From assembly GCF_001238295.1 (NCBI RefSeq), contig NZ_LGXZ01000018.1, forward strand, positions 1 to 64,000: DNA of 64,000 bases, written 5' to 3'. Below are positions 15,745 through 24,249 of this stretch, in pieces. The position numbers were made by a program, and so were the translations under genes. A model generated the notes under the pieces. The model was not told the DNA's origin and searched no databases. It was given only the letters and a program-made list of their open reading frames with translations. The stretch is from Ruegeria sp. 6PALISEP08 (GTDB lineage: Bacteria; Pseudomonadota; Alphaproteobacteria; Rhodobacterales; Rhodobacteraceae). Each line of letters begins with the position of its first letter. Within the stretch, counting starts at the first letter, position 1.

Positions 15745-17187
15745 ATGCTTGATTTTAATGACGAAACGATCGCGCACCTATTCGGAGCAGAAGACGCAGA
15801 AAATGAACAACCGGAACGACTAAAGGAGTACTTCTTCCGAAACAAAGCGTATGACAGCTTAAAAGCAGATCTGCCGATCAGAGTGTTAGTGGGCTACAAA
15901 GGTGTTGGCAAAAGCGCTCTTCTAAAAATTTGTCATTTGGAGGACCTTGAAGAAGACGTTATTTCCTTGTGGGTTCGTCCGAACGATGTTTTTGGCAGTA
16001 TAAACACAGAAGCAGGTAGTTTTCTTCAACTGATTGAAAACTGGAAAGTTGGCCTTTCTACACTAATCGTTCGAAAAGCCCTCGAAGGCTGCGACCTTTT
16101 CGACGAAGCGAGTAAGGTGGAAAAAATCACCGGAGGCGTCCGACATATTTTGGGATCGCTTTACGAACGGTTGCAGAGCTACTCAGGCGCGCAAAGTCAA
16201 GACGTGGCAAAGCTAGTTAAACGCTTCACCCAAGAGAAGAAGATTAGAGTTTACTTGGACGACTTAGATCGAGGCTGGGAAGGTCGACTAAGCGACATTA
16301 AGAATATCTCCGCGCTACTAAATGCTGTTAGAGATATGGCTGGCGAAGACCGTAGAGTTCAGTTTCGGATTGGGTTGAGAACAGATGTGTATCATTTGGT
16401 GCGAACATCCGACGAGTCCACTGACAAAATAGAAAGCAACCTAGTTTGGTTGGCATGGTCAAACCACGAAATTTTGGCCACAATGGTTAAGCGCGTCTCT
16501 ACCTTTTTTGGTGAAGACCGATCACAAGAAAGTCTTGTTTCACTACAACAGAGCGATTTAGCTCTTTTGTTGGAACCAATTATTGACGTCCGATTTCACG
16601 GCCGCGGGAGGTGGGAGAACATCGCCACACGAAGAATCTTGATGACACTTACGCGAAAGCGGCCGCGTGACTTGGTGAAGCTATTTTACTATTCGGCAAA
16701 AGAAGCGCACAAACATGACTCAGAGAAAATACGCTCCACCCATTTGCAAAACATCTTCGTAAGGTACAGCAACGAACGACTTACCGACGTTATTAACGAA
16801 TTTAAAACCGAAGTGCCGAGACTAAAAGATGTTCTTCTCGGCATGAGGCAAACCAAGAAGGAGCGCGAGCAAGGAATTGGGCCAATTTTCGATGATGGCC
16901 AACTCGTCGCAAAACTCAAAACAGTTTTGAACTCGGGAAACATTACATTTAGTAACGGCGATCCGATGACACCAATTGCGCTGGCCCGCTTCCTCTATCG
17001 CTGTGACTTTATTACCGCGCGATTGGACAAGGAAAATGAAATTACTCGCCTACACTTCTCCGACAATCAGCTTTTGGCTGAACCAAAAGCCCACTTTGGA
17101 TTTAAATGGGAAATTCATCCGGCATATAGATGGTCGCTCGAACCTCAGCACGCAAATGAAATTCCCGCATTCGAACTAGGAGAATAG
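15745..17187 (+). CDS. P-loop ATPase resembling the Sll1717 family
   Basis: From the ATG at 15745, with AAGGA 9 nt upstream, the protein has 480 residues. A longer frame opens at 15676. It has a Walker A motif GYKGVGKS (about residues 50-57) and a Walker B-like YLDDLDRG (about 170-177), followed by TRKRPRDLVKLFYYS, a pattern seen in AAA+/STAND-like ATPases of the Sll1717 type. The C-terminal part looks winged-helix-like. Function is unknown; such ATPases often occur singly in accessory DNA, and some are suspected of defence roles. Codon use is clearly more A/T-rich than that of the ribosomal genes beside it. It lies between the rplW remnant and rplB, on the opposite strand, so it was probably acquired. 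Confidence 0.7.
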   Translation: MLDFNDETIAHLFGAEDAENEQPERLKEYFFRNKAYDSLKADLPIRVLVGYKGVGKSALLKICHLEDLEEDVISLWVRPNDVFGSINTEAGSFLQLIENWKVGLSTLIVRKALEGCDLFDEASKVEKITGGVRHILGSLYERLQSYSGAQSQDVAKLVKRFTQEKKIRVYLDDLDRGWEGRLSDIKNISALLNAVRDMAGEDRRVQFRIGLRTDVYHLVRTSDESTDKIESNLVWLAWSNHEILATMVKRVSTFFGEDRSQESLVSLQQSDLALLLEPIIDVRFHGRGRWENIATRRILMTLTRKRPRDLVKLFYYSAKEAHKHDSEKIRSTHLQNIFVRYSNERLTDVINEFKTEVPRLKDVLLGMRQTKKEREQGIGPIFDDGQLVAKLKTVLNSGNITFSNGDPMTPIALARFLYRCDFITARLDKENEITRLHFSDNQLLAEPKAHFGFKWEIHPAYRWSLEPQHANEIPAFELGE

Positions 17188-17192
17188 GCATA

Positions 17193-17224
17193 AAACCCCC
17201 GCTTGCGTGGGGGCTTTCATCTTT
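17193..17224 (+). terminator. Terminator after the ATPase gene
   Basis: CCCCCGC TTGC GTGGGGG forms a 7-bp stem (one G-T pair) followed by CTTTCATCTTTTT, beginning just after the ATPase stop codon. It insulates the cargo gene from the rplW remnant. Confidence 0.7.
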
Positions 17225-17242
17225 TTCCAAGGGCAGTTCCGA

Positions 17243-17332
17243 TCAGAGGCCGGTGGACACGTCGATGGTGCTCCCCTCTTTTAGAGTCACACATACTGTC
17301 TTAACGTCTTTCCGCTTGCCCAACCGGCCTCG
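17243..17332 (-). pseudogene. Remnant of the rplW 3' end (L23 C-terminus)
   Basis: On the - strand this stretch encodes RGRLGKRKDVKTVCVTLKEG and then STIDVSTGL with a TGA stop. Against the last 29 residues of the intact rplW at 3231-3527, 22 are identical by my own alignment, and no frameshift is present. There is no start codon or upstream L23 sequence; the frame runs back into the end of the 58-codon ORF at 17338. The remnant points towards rplB, as the intact rplW does in other genomes. It therefore marks the old rplW-rplB junction, carried along or created when the block inverted. The seven substitutions show it has been diverging for some time or came from a different strain. Confidence 0.8.
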
Positions 17333-17337
17333 CACGA

Positions 17338-17514
17338 TCACTTCTTGTCGCGCGCGGCCTTCTCTTCTTTGGTCAGTTTGGCGTTCCAGACATTCTTGCT
17401 CAAACCTAGCTCTGCAGGCGCAGGTTTGGTCTTGCCGACGCTGACTTTGCCGCCTTTATCCAGGAACTCCTGAATAAGGGCCTCATCTGTCGTTTCTTTG
17501 GGGACATGTTTCAT
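17338..17514 (-). CDS. Small basic protein of 58 residues, unknown
   Basis: From the ATG at 17514 the product is MKHVPKETTDEALIQEFLDK followed by a Gly/Lys-rich segment and ending EEKAARDKK. The earlier ATG at 17550 adds residues that do not look conserved. It has no signal peptide or membrane segment and is strongly charged. I recall similar short proteins from Rhodobacteraceae but cannot name a family. It ends 6 nt before the rplW remnant begins, so it sits exactly at the right inversion junction, downstream of the desaturase gene on the same strand. Confidence 0.55.
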   Translation of the reverse strand: MKHVPKETTDEALIQEFLDKGGKVSVGKTKPAPAELGLSKNVWNAKLTKEEKAARDKK

Positions 17515-17592
17515 GAAGGTGACGCTATCCGCATCACGCGCCCGGAGCAACGGCTGCTTTCCGACAGCCCAACAGGTCGCGGAACCTACCGC

Positions 17593-18627
17593 TTACCCGT
17601 AAAGCGCGCGGGCCTCGGCGAAGGACAGCAGGCGGCGGTTTTTCTCATCCCATAGATGCAGTCGCGCGTTGGCCAGGCTCTCGCGAATGGTCATCCGGTT
17701 GCTGTTGGCCAACTCGTCGTGGTCGCGCAGCACTTCGGTCAGGCGGTAGAACGGAATGCGGCTGTACAGGTGGTGTACGTGGTGGATGCCGATATTGGCG
17801 GTGAACCACTGCAACACGGACGGCAATATATAATGAGAGCTTCCGTGCAGGGCCGCTTCGTGCAACTGCCAGTTCTCATCCGATTCCCAATGCGTGTCCT
17901 CGAACTGGTGCTGCACATAGAACAGCCAAACTCCGGCTGTAGCGGCAATAAGGGTTGAGGGCAGAAAGATCAGCAGTACCGGCATCAGCCCGCCAAAATA
18001 GTAGATGGCCACTAGTGCAACCAGAATCGCGACATTGGTGGCCATCGCACTGACCCAGAACCTGACGCTGTCAGTCAGACCCAGCGGCAGGCGGTTCTGA
18101 AACAGGAACAGATAGCCAGGGCCAAACACGAACAGGGTGATCGGGTTCCGATAAACCCGATACCAGAGCCGGTTCATCGGCGTTTTCGCCCGATATTCAG
18201 CCACGGTCAGGGTATGGATGTCCCCCATCCCGCGCTTGCCCAGGTTGCCGGAGCTGTTGTGGTGGGTGGAATGCGTGCGGCGCCATACATCATAAGGTGT
18301 CAGCGTCAGAACTCCGATTCCCCGCCCGACCCAGTCACTGACCGACCGGTTTTTGAAGAACGCGCCGTGCCCGCAATCATGCTGGATGGCAAACAGTCGC
18401 AACAGAAAGGCTGCGTTGAGCACGGAAATCGCAAAGGCCAGCCAATAGCTGACCGACAGCGACATCCAGGACAAAGCCCATAACGCGAAAAAGGGAATAA
18501 TGCTGACGCCCAACTCGAACGCGCTGCGCAGCTGGTTCGGTTCGCGATATTTGGCAAGCGTTGTTACCCAGTCACGCGCGGCGGTTGTCTCCGGTTTTTC
18601 ACGGAGCGAGAGAGATGGGTGAGTCAT
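17593..18627 (-). CDS. Fatty acid desaturase (membrane, di-iron)
   Basis: The 344-residue protein carries the three histidine boxes of membrane desaturases, PF00487: HDCGHGAFF (about residue 88), HSTHHNSSG (about 124) and HHVHHLYSR (about 288). It has four to five hydrophobic segments around them. These enzymes put double bonds into acyl chains (or hydroxylate related substrates) with two irons and an electron donor. The position of desaturation cannot be told. It lies between the rplW remnant and rplO, on the - strand, in the right-junction cargo. Confidence 0.88.
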   Translation of the reverse strand: MTHPSLSLREKPETTAARDWVTTLAKYREPNQLRSAFELGVSIIPFFALWALSWMSLSVSYWLAFAISVLNAAFLLRLFAIQHDCGHGAFFKNRSVSDWVGRGIGVLTLTPYDVWRRTHSTHHNSSGNLGKRGMGDIHTLTVAEYRAKTPMNRLWYRVYRNPITLFVFGPGYLFLFQNRLPLGLTDSVRFWVSAMATNVAILVALVAIYYFGGLMPVLLIFLPSTLIAATAGVWLFYVQHQFEDTHWESDENWQLHEAALHGSSHYILPSVLQWFTANIGIHHVHHLYSRIPFYRLTEVLRDHDELANSNRMTIRESLANARLHLWDEKNRRLLSFAEARALYG

Positions 18628-18821
18628 GCGCCTGCCAGTCTGGTGTCTTCAGGCAACCGGATAGACTACCACCCCGGCATGGCAAGTGGTTTCTGTCAAA
18701 GTTGATGCAATTCTTGCTCAAATAACGGTCAGAAACCGGTGAAGTCGTCATTTTGGGAACAGTTTGAAGTCTGGTCCGGGAACCTTTGACCGCACCGCAG
18801 AGCGGACGGCAATCTACAGAC
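18628..18821. other. Gap between the desaturase gene and the rplO promoter
   Basis: Divergent upstream region of the desaturase (- strand) and rplO (+ strand). I see no gene, and no remnant of rpmD or other ribosomal sequence. A promoter for the desaturase could not be placed with confidence. Confidence 0.4.
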
Positions 18822-18850
18822 TTGCCAAGCCCCGCCATCGGGCCTATACG
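18822..18850 (+). promoter_or_regulatory. Candidate rplO-secY-adk promoter
   Basis: TTGCCA (18822-18827), a 17-nt spacer with 9 C, and TATACG (18845-18850) stand about 95 nt before rplO. In the standard operon rplO needs no promoter of its own because it follows rpmD. The need for one here fits the rearrangement. Confidence 0.6.
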
Positions 18851-18944
18851 CCTGCGGTGGCTTTTTGCCATGAGAATCAAAACCAAGAAATGCCGTGTTT
18901 GGCCCATCACGCTTCGGGGTCATATCCGGCTTAGGAGAAGCGAA

Positions 18945-19418
18945 ATGAAACTGAACGAATTGCGCGACAATCCTGGCGCCACATCCAAACGCACTCGTGT
19001 TGGTCGTGGTCCGGGTTCCGGCAAAGGTAAAATGGGTGGCCGTGGTATCAAAGGCCAGAAATCCCGCTCGGGTGTGGCCATCAACGGCTACGAAGGCGGT
19101 CAGATGCCATTGTACCAGCGCCTGCCCAAGCGTGGCTTCAGCAAGCCGAACCGCAAGGCATTCGCCGTTGTAAACCTGGGCCTGATCCAGAAGTTTGTCG
19201 AAGCTGGCAAGCTGGACGCTTCGGCCGCGATCACCGAAGACGCTCTGGTTGCGTCCGGTCTGGTCCGCCGCAAGCTGGACGGTATCCGCGTCCTGGCCAA
19301 AGGCGAAATCAGCACCAAAGTGAACCTGGAAGTGACCGGAGCTTCGAAGTCTGCCGTTGAGGCAGTTGAAAAAGCGGGCGGTTCACTGAAGGTCACAAAA
19401 GCTGCTGCGGCAGAGTAA
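18945..19418 (+). CDS. rplO: 50S ribosomal protein L15
   Basis: From the ATG at 18945, with AGGAGA 8 nt upstream, the protein has 157 residues and begins [20 protein letters not shown] with the Gly-rich [22 protein letters not shown] segment of L15. A frame open further upstream reads the promoter and is not coding. L15 is a late 50S assembly protein. It is the first gene after the right inversion junction, where the + strand order resumes. Confidence 0.97.
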   Translation: MKLNELRDNPGATSKRTRVGRGPGSGKGKMGGRGIKGQKSRSGVAINGYEGGQMPLYQRLPKRGFSKPNRKAFAVVNLGLIQKFVEAGKLDASAAITEDALVASGLVRRKLDGIRVLAKGEISTKVNLEVTGASKSAVEAVEKAGGSLKVTKAAAAE

Positions 19419-19469
19419 TCGCTTGTGAGCGGGCAAAGACCCGCTTACATAGACCTCAGAGTTTTCCAA

Positions 19470-19507
19470 GACGCCGTCCGAGCCGGAAAACGGTTCCGGG
19501 CGGCGTT
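19470..19507 (+). other. Long GC-rich hairpin between rplO and secY
   Basis: GACGCCGTCCGAGCCGG and its near-complement around an AAAAC loop (19470-19507) form an imperfect stem, followed only by GTTTGC. It may be a weak terminator or attenuator that lowers secY and adk expression relative to rplO. Confidence 0.4.
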
Positions 19508-19527
19508 TGCATAAGAGAGACCGATTT

Positions 19528-20892
19528 ATGGTATCAGCAGCAGAACAAATGGCAGCCAACACAAGCTGGGCTGCTCTGGGCAAAGCCACCGATCTGCGCA
19601 ACCGCATCCTGTTCACGCTGGGTTTGCTGATCGTCTATCGCCTGGGCACTTTTATCCCGGTGCCGGGGATCGACGGAGCAGCATTGCGCGAGTTCATGGA
19701 GCAGGCGGGGCAGGGCATCGGCGGCATGGTTTCGATGTTCACCGGCGGAGCGCTGGGGCGGATGGGTATCTTTGCCCTTGGCATCATGCCCTATATCTCG
19801 GCCTCGATCATCGTGCAGCTGCTGACATCAATGGTTCCTGCGCTTGAGCAGCTCAAGAAAGAAGGTGAGCAAGGCCGCAAGAAGATCAACCAATACACCC
19901 GGTTCGGCACCGTGGCGTTGGCCACTGTGCAGGCCTATGGTCTGGCGGTTTCACTTGAGGCTGGTGATCTGGCGACAGATCCGGGGCTGTTCTTCCGCAT
20001 GTCGACCATGATTACTCTGGTTGGCGGCACCATGTTCCTGATGTGGTTGGGTGAACAGATCACCGCGCGCGGCATTGGCAACGGTATCTCTCTGATCATC
20101 TTCGTCGGCATCATTGCCGAGGTTCCGGCCGCACTGGCGCAGTTCTTTGCCTCTGGCCGGTCCGGCGCAATCAGCCCCGCCGTGATCGTTGGTGTGATCG
20201 TGATGGTTATCGCCGTGATTACCTTTGTGGTCTTTATGGAACGCGCGCTGCGCAAGGTTCATATCCAGTACCCGCGCCGTCAGGCCGGTATGAAGGTATA
20301 TGAGGGCGGCTCTAGCCACCTGCCGGTGAAAGTGAACCCGGCGGGCGTGATCCCGGCAATCTTTGCCAGCTCACTGCTACTGTTGCCGGTGACGATCTCG
20401 ACCTTCTCGTCGGGTGCTGCAAACGGGCCGATCATGTCGTGGCTGCTTGCCAATTTTGGTCCCGGCCAGCCGCTGTACTTGCTGTTCTTCGCGTCGATGA
20501 TCGTGTTCTTTGCGTATTTCTACACGTTCAACGTGGCGTTCAAACCTGATGACGTGGCGGACAACCTGAAAAAGCAAAACGGTTTTGTGCCGGGTATCCG
20601 TCCGGGCAAGAAGACCGCCGAGTACCTGGAGTACGTGGTCAACCGCGTTCTGGTATTGGGCTCGGCCTATCTGGCGGCGGTCTGTCTGCTGCCTGAGATC
20701 CTTCGGGGTCAGTTTGCTATCCCGTTCTATTTCGGCGGCACCTCGGTTCTGATTATTGTCTCTGTGACCATGGACACGATCCAACAGGTACAGAGCCATC
20801 TTCTGGCGCATCAATACGAAGGGCTGATCGAAAAGTCCCAACTGCGCGGCAAAAGCAAGAAACGCGGCAGGAAGGGACCCGCTCGTCGATGA
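19528..20892 (+). CDS. secY: Preprotein translocase subunit SecY
   Basis: From the ATG at 19528, with AGAGAG upstream, the protein has 454 residues and about ten membrane segments. Landmarks are [20 protein letters not shown] (helix 1 region), [11 protein letters not shown], the plug region after it and the conserved [13 protein letters not shown] loop. SecY is the channel of the Sec translocon in the inner membrane. It follows rplO after 109 nt and overlaps adk (ATGA). Confidence 0.98.
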   Translation: MVSAAEQMAANTSWAALGKATDLRNRILFTLGLLIVYRLGTFIPVPGIDGAALREFMEQAGQGIGGMVSMFTGGALGRMGIFALGIMPYISASIIVQLLTSMVPALEQLKKEGEQGRKKINQYTRFGTVALATVQAYGLAVSLEAGDLATDPGLFFRMSTMITLVGGTMFLMWLGEQITARGIGNGISLIIFVGIIAEVPAALAQFFASGRSGAISPAVIVGVIVMVIAVITFVVFMERALRKVHIQYPRRQAGMKVYEGGSSHLPVKVNPAGVIPAIFASSLLLLPVTISTFSSGAANGPIMSWLLANFGPGQPLYLLFFASMIVFFAYFYTFNVAFKPDDVADNLKKQNGFVPGIRPGKKTAEYLEYVVNRVLVLGSAYLAAVCLLPEILRGQFAIPFYFGGTSVLIIVSVTMDTIQQVQSHLLAHQYEGLIEKSQLRGKSKKRGRKGPARR

Positions 20893-21464
20893 ACATAATT
20901 CTTCTGGGGCCCCCGGGGGCCGGAAAAGGCACGCAAGCTCAGTATTTGGTTGAATCCCGTGGTATGGTTCAGCTGAGCACCGGAGACATGCTGCGCGAGG
21001 CAAAAACCTCGGGTACCGAAATGGGTCAGAAGGTCGCCGCGATCATGGACGCGGGCAAGCTCGTCACCGATGAGATTGTGATTGGCCTGATCGAAGAAAA
21101 GCTGATGACCGAAAAGGGTGCAGGTTTTATCTTTGATGGCTTCCCTCGTACTCTGGCGCAAGCCGATGCACTGGCGGCTTTGCTGACCAAGCTGGGTCAG
21201 TCGCTGCATACTGTGATCGAAATGCGCGTCGATGATGAAACGCTGATCAAGCGCATCGTCAATCGTGCAGAAGAGGCGCGGGCGGCAGGCAAACCAGTTC
21301 GGGCAGACGACAATGAAGAGAGTGTGCGTATTCGCCTGATGGAGTACTACAAAAAGACCGCTCCGTTGATCGGCTACTATCATGCCAAGGGCGATCTGCG
21401 CCCGGTCAATGGTCTGGCCAGCATCGACGAAGTCAGAGCCTCGATCGAAGCCATTCTGGGCTGA
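20889..21464 (+). CDS. adk: Adenylate kinase
   Basis: The 191-residue protein has the P-loop [10 protein letters not shown] (residues 7-16), the [10 protein letters not shown] motif and a very short LID around [11 protein letters not shown] without Cys residues, so it is the short, zinc-free form. It converts ATP and AMP to two ADP. Its start overlaps the secY stop. The secY-adk pair is conserved in many bacteria. Confidence 0.97.
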   Translation: MNIILLGPPGAGKGTQAQYLVESRGMVQLSTGDMLREAKTSGTEMGQKVAAIMDAGKLVTDEIVIGLIEEKLMTEKGAGFIFDGFPRTLAQADALAALLTKLGQSLHTVIEMRVDDETLIKRIVNRAEEARAAGKPVRADDNEESVRIRLMEYYKKTAPLIGYYHAKGDLRPVNGLASIDEVRASIEAILG

Positions 21465-21478
21465 CTTGAGGTTGGGGC

Positions 21479-21507
21479 TTGACGGCCCCACTAAAACCCC
21501 ATATCGA
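21479..21507 (+). promoter_or_regulatory. Candidate alpha-operon promoter
   Basis: TTGACG (21479-21484), a 17-nt spacer GCCCCACTAAAACCCCA and TATCGA (21502-21507) lie in the 201-nt adk-rpsM gap. The -35 lies inside a TGGGGC/GCCCCA hairpin (21473-21490) just after adk. It would drive rpsM-rpsK-rpoA-rplQ. Confidence 0.5.
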
Positions 21508-21665
21508 CCCCCATCCCTAAAGGGAATCAAGTTTGCATGAGGGATTCGTCCCTAATGCCCCGACCACCTCGAATAATGCTGAGCCCTCTGGCGACACTGC
21601 CACGGTAAAGCGTTGTGAAAAAAGGTTCTGGAGTTACGGAACCGCAACGAAAAGGAAAGTGACAC

Positions 21666-22034
21666 GTGGCACGTATTGCCGGCGTAAATATCCCGACTGC
21701 AAAGCGGGTACCAATCGCCCTCACATATATCACCGGTATCGGCAACACCTCGGCCAAAGCGATCTGCGAAGCCGTGGGCATTGAAGCGTCTCGTCGCGTC
21801 AACGAACTGTCCGACGCCGAAGTTCTGGCCATCCGCGAGCACATCGATGCAAACTTCACCGTTGAAGGTGACCTGCGTCGTGAAGTTCAGATGAACGTCA
21901 AGCGCTTGATGGATCTGGGCTGCTATCGCGGTCTGCGCCATCGCCGTAACCTGCCCGTTCGCGGTCAGCGTACTCACACCAACGCTCGTACCCGCAAAGG
22001 CCCCGCAAAGGCCATTGCTGGTAAGAAGAAATAA
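21666..22034 (+). CDS. rpsM: 30S ribosomal protein S13
   Basis: The 122-residue protein ([20 protein letters not shown] ... [18 protein letters not shown], shown as landmarks) is a standard S13, which touches the P-site tRNA and the 50S subunit. The start codon is GTG at 21666, preceded by AAAGGAAAG. It is the first gene of the alpha operon, and rpsK follows after 14 nt. Confidence 0.97.
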   Translation: MARIAGVNIPTAKRVPIALTYITGIGNTSAKAICEAVGIEASRRVNELSDAEVLAIREHIDANFTVEGDLRREVQMNVKRLMDLGCYRGLRHRRNLPVRGQRTHTNARTRKGPAKAIAGKKK

Positions 22035-22048
22035 GGGGGGTCTGACTG

Positions 22049-22438
22049 ATGGCACGCGAAAAGACTCGTACCAAGAAAAAAGAGCGCAAGAATATCGCAT
22101 CGGGCGTGGCCCATGTGAATTCGACCTTCAACAACACCAAAATCCTGATCTCGGACGTGCAGGGCAACGCCATTGCATGGTCGTCAGCTGGGACGATGGG
22201 GTTCAAAGGGTCTCGTAAATCTACTCCGTATGCTGCTCAGATGGCTGCGGAAGACGCAGGCAAAAAGGCGCAGGATCACGGCGTCAAGACACTGGAAGTC
22301 GAAGTTCAGGGCCCCGGTTCGGGTCGTGAATCGGCGCTGCGCGCGCTGGCTGCAGTGGGCTTCAACATCACGTCGATCCGCGACGTGACACCGATTGCTC
22401 ACAATGGCTGCCGCCCGCCGAAGCGTCGCCGCGTCTAA
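22049..22438 (+). CDS. rpsK: 30S ribosomal protein S11
   Basis: The 129-residue protein has [15 protein letters not shown] and ends [18 protein letters not shown], the S11 signature. S11 forms part of the platform and binds near the Shine-Dalgarno helix. rpsD, found here in many bacteria, is absent between rpsK and rpoA, as is usual for alphaproteobacteria. A hairpin without a T run follows at 22454-22483. Confidence 0.97.
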   Translation: MAREKTRTKKKERKNIASGVAHVNSTFNNTKILISDVQGNAIAWSSAGTMGFKGSRKSTPYAAQMAAEDAGKKAQDHGVKTLEVEVQGPGSGRESALRALAAVGFNITSIRDVTPIAHNGCRPPKRRRV

Positions 22439-22453
22439 GCGATTTTGAATTGA

Positions 22454-22483
22454 GCTGGGGCTGCGTTTTTGCGCGGCCCCAGC
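22454..22483 (+). other. Stem-loop between rpsK and rpoA
   Basis: GCTGGGGC (22454-22461) and GCCCCAGC (22476-22483) pair perfectly, with GCG/CGC pairing further inside. No T run follows. It may be a processing or stability element separating rpsM-rpsK from rpoA. Confidence 0.45.
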
Positions 22484-22552
22484 ACGTCATTTTGAACCTC
22501 GGGCGTCTGCACCTTGTTGGTCATGGGGCGCGGACAGGAATGGAGGGATTAC

Positions 22553-23569
22553 ATGATCCACAAGAATTGGGCTGAATTGATCAAGCCGACCCAGCTGGAA
22601 GCCAAGCCGGGCAACGATCCCGCACGTCAGGCGACCCTGGTTGCCGAACCGCTGGAGCGTGGTTTTGGTCTGACTCTGGGCAACGCCCTGCGCCGCGTTC
22701 TGATGAGCTCGCTGCAAGGTGCGGCTATCACCAGCGTTCAGATCGACAACGTCCTGCACGAGTTCTCCTCGGTCGCGGGCGTTCGTGAAGACGTCACCGA
22801 CATCATTCTGAACCTCAAACAAGTTGCCCTGCGCATGGAAGTCGAAGGCCCCAAGCGCCTGTCGATCAATGCCAAAGGTCCGGCAATTGTCACCGCTGGT
22901 GACATCAGCGAAAGCGCCGGCATCGAGGTTCTGAACCGCGATCATGTCATCTGCCACCTGGATGATGGCGCCGATCTTTTCATGGAACTGACCGTCAACA
23001 CTGGCAAAGGCTATGTCTCGGCTGAAAAGAACAAGCCCGAAGACGCACCTATCGGCCTGATCCCGATCGATGCGATCTATTCGCCGGTCAAAAAGGTCGC
23101 CTATGACGTTCAGCCGACCCGTGAAGGTCAGGTTCTGGACTATGACAAGCTGACCCTGAAGATCGAAACCGATGGTTCGATCACGCCCGAAGACGCGCTG
23201 GCTTTTGCTGCGCGTATTCTGCAGGACCAGTTGTCGATCTTCGTCAACTTCGACGAGCCCGAATCGGCAAGCCGTCAGGACGAAGACGATGGTCTGGAGT
23301 TCAACCCGCTGCTGCTGAAGAAAGTGGACGAGCTGGAACTGTCAGTCCGTTCGGCAAACTGCCTGAAGAACGACAACATCGTTTACATCGGCGACCTGAT
23401 CCAGAAGACCGAAGCCGAGATGCTGCGCACTCCGAACTTCGGCCGCAAGTCGCTGAACGAGATCAAGGAAGTGCTGTCCGGCATGGGTCTGCACCTCGGC
23501 ATGGATGTCGAGGACTGGCCGCCCGACAATATCGAAGATCTGGCGAAGAAATTCGAAGACGCGTTCTAA
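22553..23569 (+). CDS. rpoA: RNA polymerase alpha subunit
   Basis: From the ATG at 22553 (GGAGGG 6 nt upstream) the protein has 338 residues. The N-terminal domain shows [19 protein letters not shown], the dimerisation and assembly region. The C-terminal domain has [19 protein letters not shown] and [15 protein letters not shown], which bind UP elements and activators. The acidic linker ([11 protein letters not shown]) is of normal length. Confidence 0.99.
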   Translation: MIHKNWAELIKPTQLEAKPGNDPARQATLVAEPLERGFGLTLGNALRRVLMSSLQGAAITSVQIDNVLHEFSSVAGVREDVTDIILNLKQVALRMEVEGPKRLSINAKGPAIVTAGDISESAGIEVLNRDHVICHLDDGADLFMELTVNTGKGYVSAEKNKPEDAPIGLIPIDAIYSPVKKVAYDVQPTREGQVLDYDKLTLKIETDGSITPEDALAFAARILQDQLSIFVNFDEPESASRQDEDDGLEFNPLLLKKVDELELSVRSANCLKNDNIVYIGDLIQKTEAEMLRTPNFGRKSLNEIKEVLSGMGLHLGMDVEDWPPDNIEDLAKKFEDAF

Positions 23570-23687
23570 GCGCGTCTTCCCCAATGCCCGGGTTGCCGGG
23601 GAATATATGGGCGAACTTGCCCCAAGGAGAGCCGGTGACACGCATCGCCGGCCAGACAAAGCAAAACGCGAAAGAAGGAACTAGAAA

Positions 23688-24110
23688 ATGCGTCACGCAC
23701 GTGGTTACCGCCGCCTGAACCGTACTCATGAGCATCGTAAGGCTCTGTTTGCGAACATGGCAGGCTCGCTCATCGAACATGAGCAGATCAAAACAACTCT
23801 GCCCAAGGCAAAAGAGCTGCGCCCGATCATCGAAAAGCTGGTCACTCTGGGCAAGCGCGGCGACCTGCACGCCCGCCGTCAGGCCGCATCGCAGCTGAAA
23901 GAAGACAAAGACGTCGCCAAGCTGTTCGAAATTCTGGGCCCCCGCTATGCCGAGCGTCAGGGCGGTTACGTCCGCATCCTGAAAGCGGGCTTCCGCTATG
24001 GCGATATGGCACCGATGGCGATCATCGAATTCGTTGATCGTGACATCGACGCCAAAGGCGCGGCCGACAAGGCCCGCGTTGCCACCGAAGAGACTGCCGA
24101 CGAAGAATAA
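23688..24110 (+). CDS. rplQ: 50S ribosomal protein L17
   Basis: The 140-residue protein begins [20 protein letters not shown] and has the L17 fold; the C-terminal extension (about 20 residues, Ala/Glu-rich) exceeds the 127 residues of E. coli. L17 lies near the tunnel exit. It ends the ribosomal cluster and is followed by a strong terminator. Confidence 0.98.
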   Translation: MRHARGYRRLNRTHEHRKALFANMAGSLIEHEQIKTTLPKAKELRPIIEKLVTLGKRGDLHARRQAASQLKEDKDVAKLFEILGPRYAERQGGYVRILKAGFRYGDMAPMAIIEFVDRDIDAKGAADKARVATEETADEE

Positions 24111-24133
24111 GAAAGTCTGACTTTCTGATTTTC

Positions 24134-24170
24134 AGCCCCCGCGTCCCGGACGCGGGGGCTTTTTTGTTTT
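24134..24170 (+). terminator. Terminator of the alpha operon
   Basis: AGCCCCCGCGTCC CGG ACGCGGGGGCT is a near-perfect stem followed by TTTTTTGTTTTTT. It begins 24 nt after rplQ and ends the ribosomal cluster. Confidence 0.92.
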
Positions 24171-24249
24171 TTACTGAGGCTCTTATTTCGAGATTTGTTG
24201 CCAGAATCATGAACTTGGGCAATCCTCAAAGAAATTGAAGGATCGCAAT

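Noticed and set aside
18835..18863. GC-rich imperfect stem followed by TTTTT upstream of rplO, first read as a terminator
   Set aside because: It overlaps a well-formed promoter (TTGCCA-17-TATACG), the stem is broken by mismatches and bulges, and no upstream + strand gene needs a terminator there.
3528..18944. Insertion sequences or transposases as the cause of the inversion
   Set aside because: No transposase frame, terminal inverted repeat or target duplication was seen at either junction; only the rplW fragment is repeated.
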